Source: Paracoccaceae bacterium (GTDB lineage: Bacteria; Pseudomonadota; Alphaproteobacteria; Rhodobacterales; Rhodobacteraceae). From it: a stretch of DNA of 6,786 bases. Position numbers and translations under genes: made by a program. Where the stretch lies: NCBI GenBank assembly GCA_015487255.1, contig WFQA01000143.1:1-6786 (forward strand), read 5' to 3'. Of the stretch, positions 5,698 through 6,786 are shown piece after piece (the stretch's first letter is position 1; each line of letters begins with the position of its first letter). The notes under the pieces are model-generated. The model saw nothing but the letters and a program-made list of their open reading frames with translations, had not been told where the DNA came from and made no database searches.

Positions 5698-6284
5698 ACC
5701 CCCCGCACCCTTTCCGCCAGATTGCGGATTATCCGCGCACTTGCCCCCCAGATATAATGCGGCCCGTAGGGAATGGCGAGATACCCCCGCTCCACCCCCT
5801 GCCAGCGCCGCATATGCAGGTGCATATTGGCCGGCTCAAGCAGAAAATCCAGCGGCACGCCAAACACCTCCTCCACCTCCGCCGGGTCCGGCAGCGGGCT
5901 GAAATCGCCCCGCACCAGCCCGACCTGCGGGCTGATCTCGAACCCGGTCACGGATTCGTGGTTCTGCAACACCCCGAGCCGCTCAACCCTTTCCAACCCG
6001 ATTTCCTCATGCGCCTCGCGCAGCGCCGCCGCCCAGAGGCTGGCATCACCCGCCTCCACCTTGCCACCGGGAAAGGCGACCTGCCCGGGGTGGTTGCGCA
6101 AATGCGCCGCCCGCCGGGTAAAGATCACCTCCAGCCCACGGGGCCGCTCCCGCAGTGCAATCAACACCGCCGCCGGGCGGAGCTGGCGCGGTGGTGGGCG
6201 CAGGTCGGGGGCATAGTCAAAATCCGACGAAGGCAGCCGCGCCGGGCGGGCCAGCGCGGCGCGGATATCCGCCGCGCTAATCAT
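5694..6284 (-). CDS. Nudix hydrolase, CoA pyrophosphatase (NudL-like)
   Basis: A 196-residue Nudix hydrolase of the CoA pyrophosphatase group, which splits CoA and its derivatives into 3',5'-ADP and 4'-phosphopantetheine, probably clearing damaged CoA. Seen: the group-specific motif VIFTRRAAHLRNHPGQ (53-68) leading to VAFPGG, then the Nudix box from Gly74 to Leu97 with the metal-binding REAHEE (89-94). The first acidic box position is Asp80 and the spacing to RE is eight, not seven, as I recall for E. coli YeaB/NudL. The C-terminal YIWGASARII (177-186) is also characteristic. The ATG at 6284 overlaps the cobQ stop (ATGA) and the gene's own stop overlaps the cca start (ATGA), so the three are probably translationally coupled. 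Neither junction shows a strong ribosome binding site. Confidence 0.93.
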   Translation of the reverse strand: MISAADIRAALARPARLPSSDFDYAPDLRPPPRQLRPAAVLIALRERPRGLEVIFTRRAAHLRNHPGQVAFPGGKVEAGDASLWAAALREAHEEIGLERVERLGVLQNHESVTGFEISPQVGLVRGDFSPLPDPAEVEEVFGVPLDFLLEPANMHLHMRRWQGVERGYLAIPYGPHYIWGASARIIRNLAERVRGV

Positions 6285-6786
6285 CGGGCCAGCCGCAACA
6301 AAGCGTCAACATCCAGATGCATCTCGATATGGCGGGCCAGCGCATCAAGCGTGGCCTCCACCCCGGCACTATAAGCCACCTGCGCCCCGCCCGCGCCCAG
6401 CGCCCGCAACCATGCATCGCGAAAACCATCCTCGGCAAACAGCCCGTGCAGGTAGCTGCCCATCACCTGCCCGCCGGCATTCTGCGCCCCCTCGGGCTGG
6501 CCCTTGACCATAAAAACCGGCCGCCCGCGATCCACCCCTTCAGTGCTGCCGATATGGATTTCATAAGCGCTGAGTTCACACCCCGAAGCGATATGGCGCG
6601 CCCTGATCCGGCTGACCTGTTTTTGCGGCACCATGGTGGTGACCACATCGAGATAGCCAAGCCCCGCAACCTGCCCGGCCGGCCCTTCAATGCCTTCGGG
6701 GTCGTCTATCAGCTTGCCCAGCATCTGGTAGCCACCGCAAATGCCCAGCACCCTGCCGCCCCGGCGCAGATGGGTGTGCAGGTCCA
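6281..6786 (-). CDS. cobQ: Cobyric acid synthase CobQ, C-terminal part (5' end outside window)
   Basis: The last 167 residues of cobyric acid synthase, which amidates four side-chain carboxylates of adenosylcobyrinate a,c-diamide using glutamine and ATP in cobalamin synthesis. The visible part is the class I glutamine amidotransferase domain: VLGICGGYQMLG with the nucleophilic cysteine, GLGYLDVVT, the conserved YEIHIGSTEG, and GSYLHGLF with the partner histidine. The tail LARHIEMHLDVDALLRLA is typical of CobQ and argues against CobB. The N-terminal dethiobiotin-synthetase-like ATP-binding domain, about 320 residues, lies beyond base 6786. The reading frame is open to the window edge; an internal GTG at 6751 falls inside the catalytic strand and is not the start. 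The stop codon overlaps the Nudix start by 4 bp, suggesting an operon. Confidence 0.94.
   Translation of the reverse strand, partial: DLHTHLRRGGRVLGICGGYQMLGKLIDDPEGIEGPAGQVAGLGYLDVVTTMVPQKQVSRIRARHIASGCELSAYEIHIGSTEGVDRGRPVFMVKGQPEGAQNAGGQVMGSYLHGLFAEDGFRDAWLRALGAGGAQVAYSAGVEATLDALARHIEMHLDVDALLRLAR

Noticed and set aside
4759..5757. 332-codon plus-strand open frame
   Set aside because: Antisense to the CCA transferase, with His/Arg/Pro-rich content and no domain.
5679..6374. 231-codon plus-strand open frame
   Set aside because: Antisense to the Nudix gene and the cobQ end; composition typical of a shadow frame.
6281..6751. Separate short gene starting at the GTG at 6751
   Set aside because: The frame continues upstream to the window edge in sequence typical of CobQ, and the GTG encodes a valine within the strand before the catalytic cysteine.

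Overview
The window reads as chromosomal DNA of a GC-rich alphaproteobacterium, most likely Rhodobacterales (roseobacter-type). That placement is an inference from high GC with G/C-ending codons, the CoA pyrophosphatase–CCA transferase gene pair, and the style of the cobyric acid synthase and acetolactate-synthase-like proteins; no rRNA or other phylogenetic marker is present. Every convincing gene lies on the minus strand, so transcription runs from high to low coordinates. The long plus-strand frames are antisense shadows.

Upstream block (6786 to 3908): the C-terminal third of cobyric acid synthase (cobQ, cut by the window edge), a NudL-like CoA pyrophosphatase and a CCA-adding tRNA nucleotidyltransferase are joined by two 4-bp ATGA overlaps. 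A LysE/RhtB-family exporter follows after 32 bp. This is probably one transcript combining B12 synthesis, coenzyme housekeeping, tRNA end maturation and small-molecule export. The genes share a message rather than an evident pathway.

Intergenic block (3907 to 3263, about 645 bp): no gene is well supported. The half next to the exporter is GC-rich and full of inverted repeats, including a 48-bp stem-loop just after the exporter stop codon and a TGTA-bounded hairpin followed by a short T run. The half next to the downstream operon is less GC-rich. It carries a perfect GGGAT/ATCCC palindrome nested in a longer imperfect hairpin, a candidate operator about 80-120 bp upstream of the next start codon, and a 38-codon small ORF of uncertain status.

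Downstream operon (3262 to 1): a thiamine-diphosphate (ThDP) enzyme of the acetolactate synthase superfamily, a uronate-dehydrogenase-like SDR (1-bp gap) and a FOXRED1-like/DAO-family FAD oxidoreductase (14-bp overlap, cut by the window edge). The tight packing suggests a dedicated catabolic pathway combining FAD-linked oxidation, NAD-linked oxidation and ThDP-dependent C-C chemistry. I cannot name the substrate from sequence alone, and this operon is the most interesting item in the window. I see no CRISPR array, mobile element, tRNA, rRNA or defence system.
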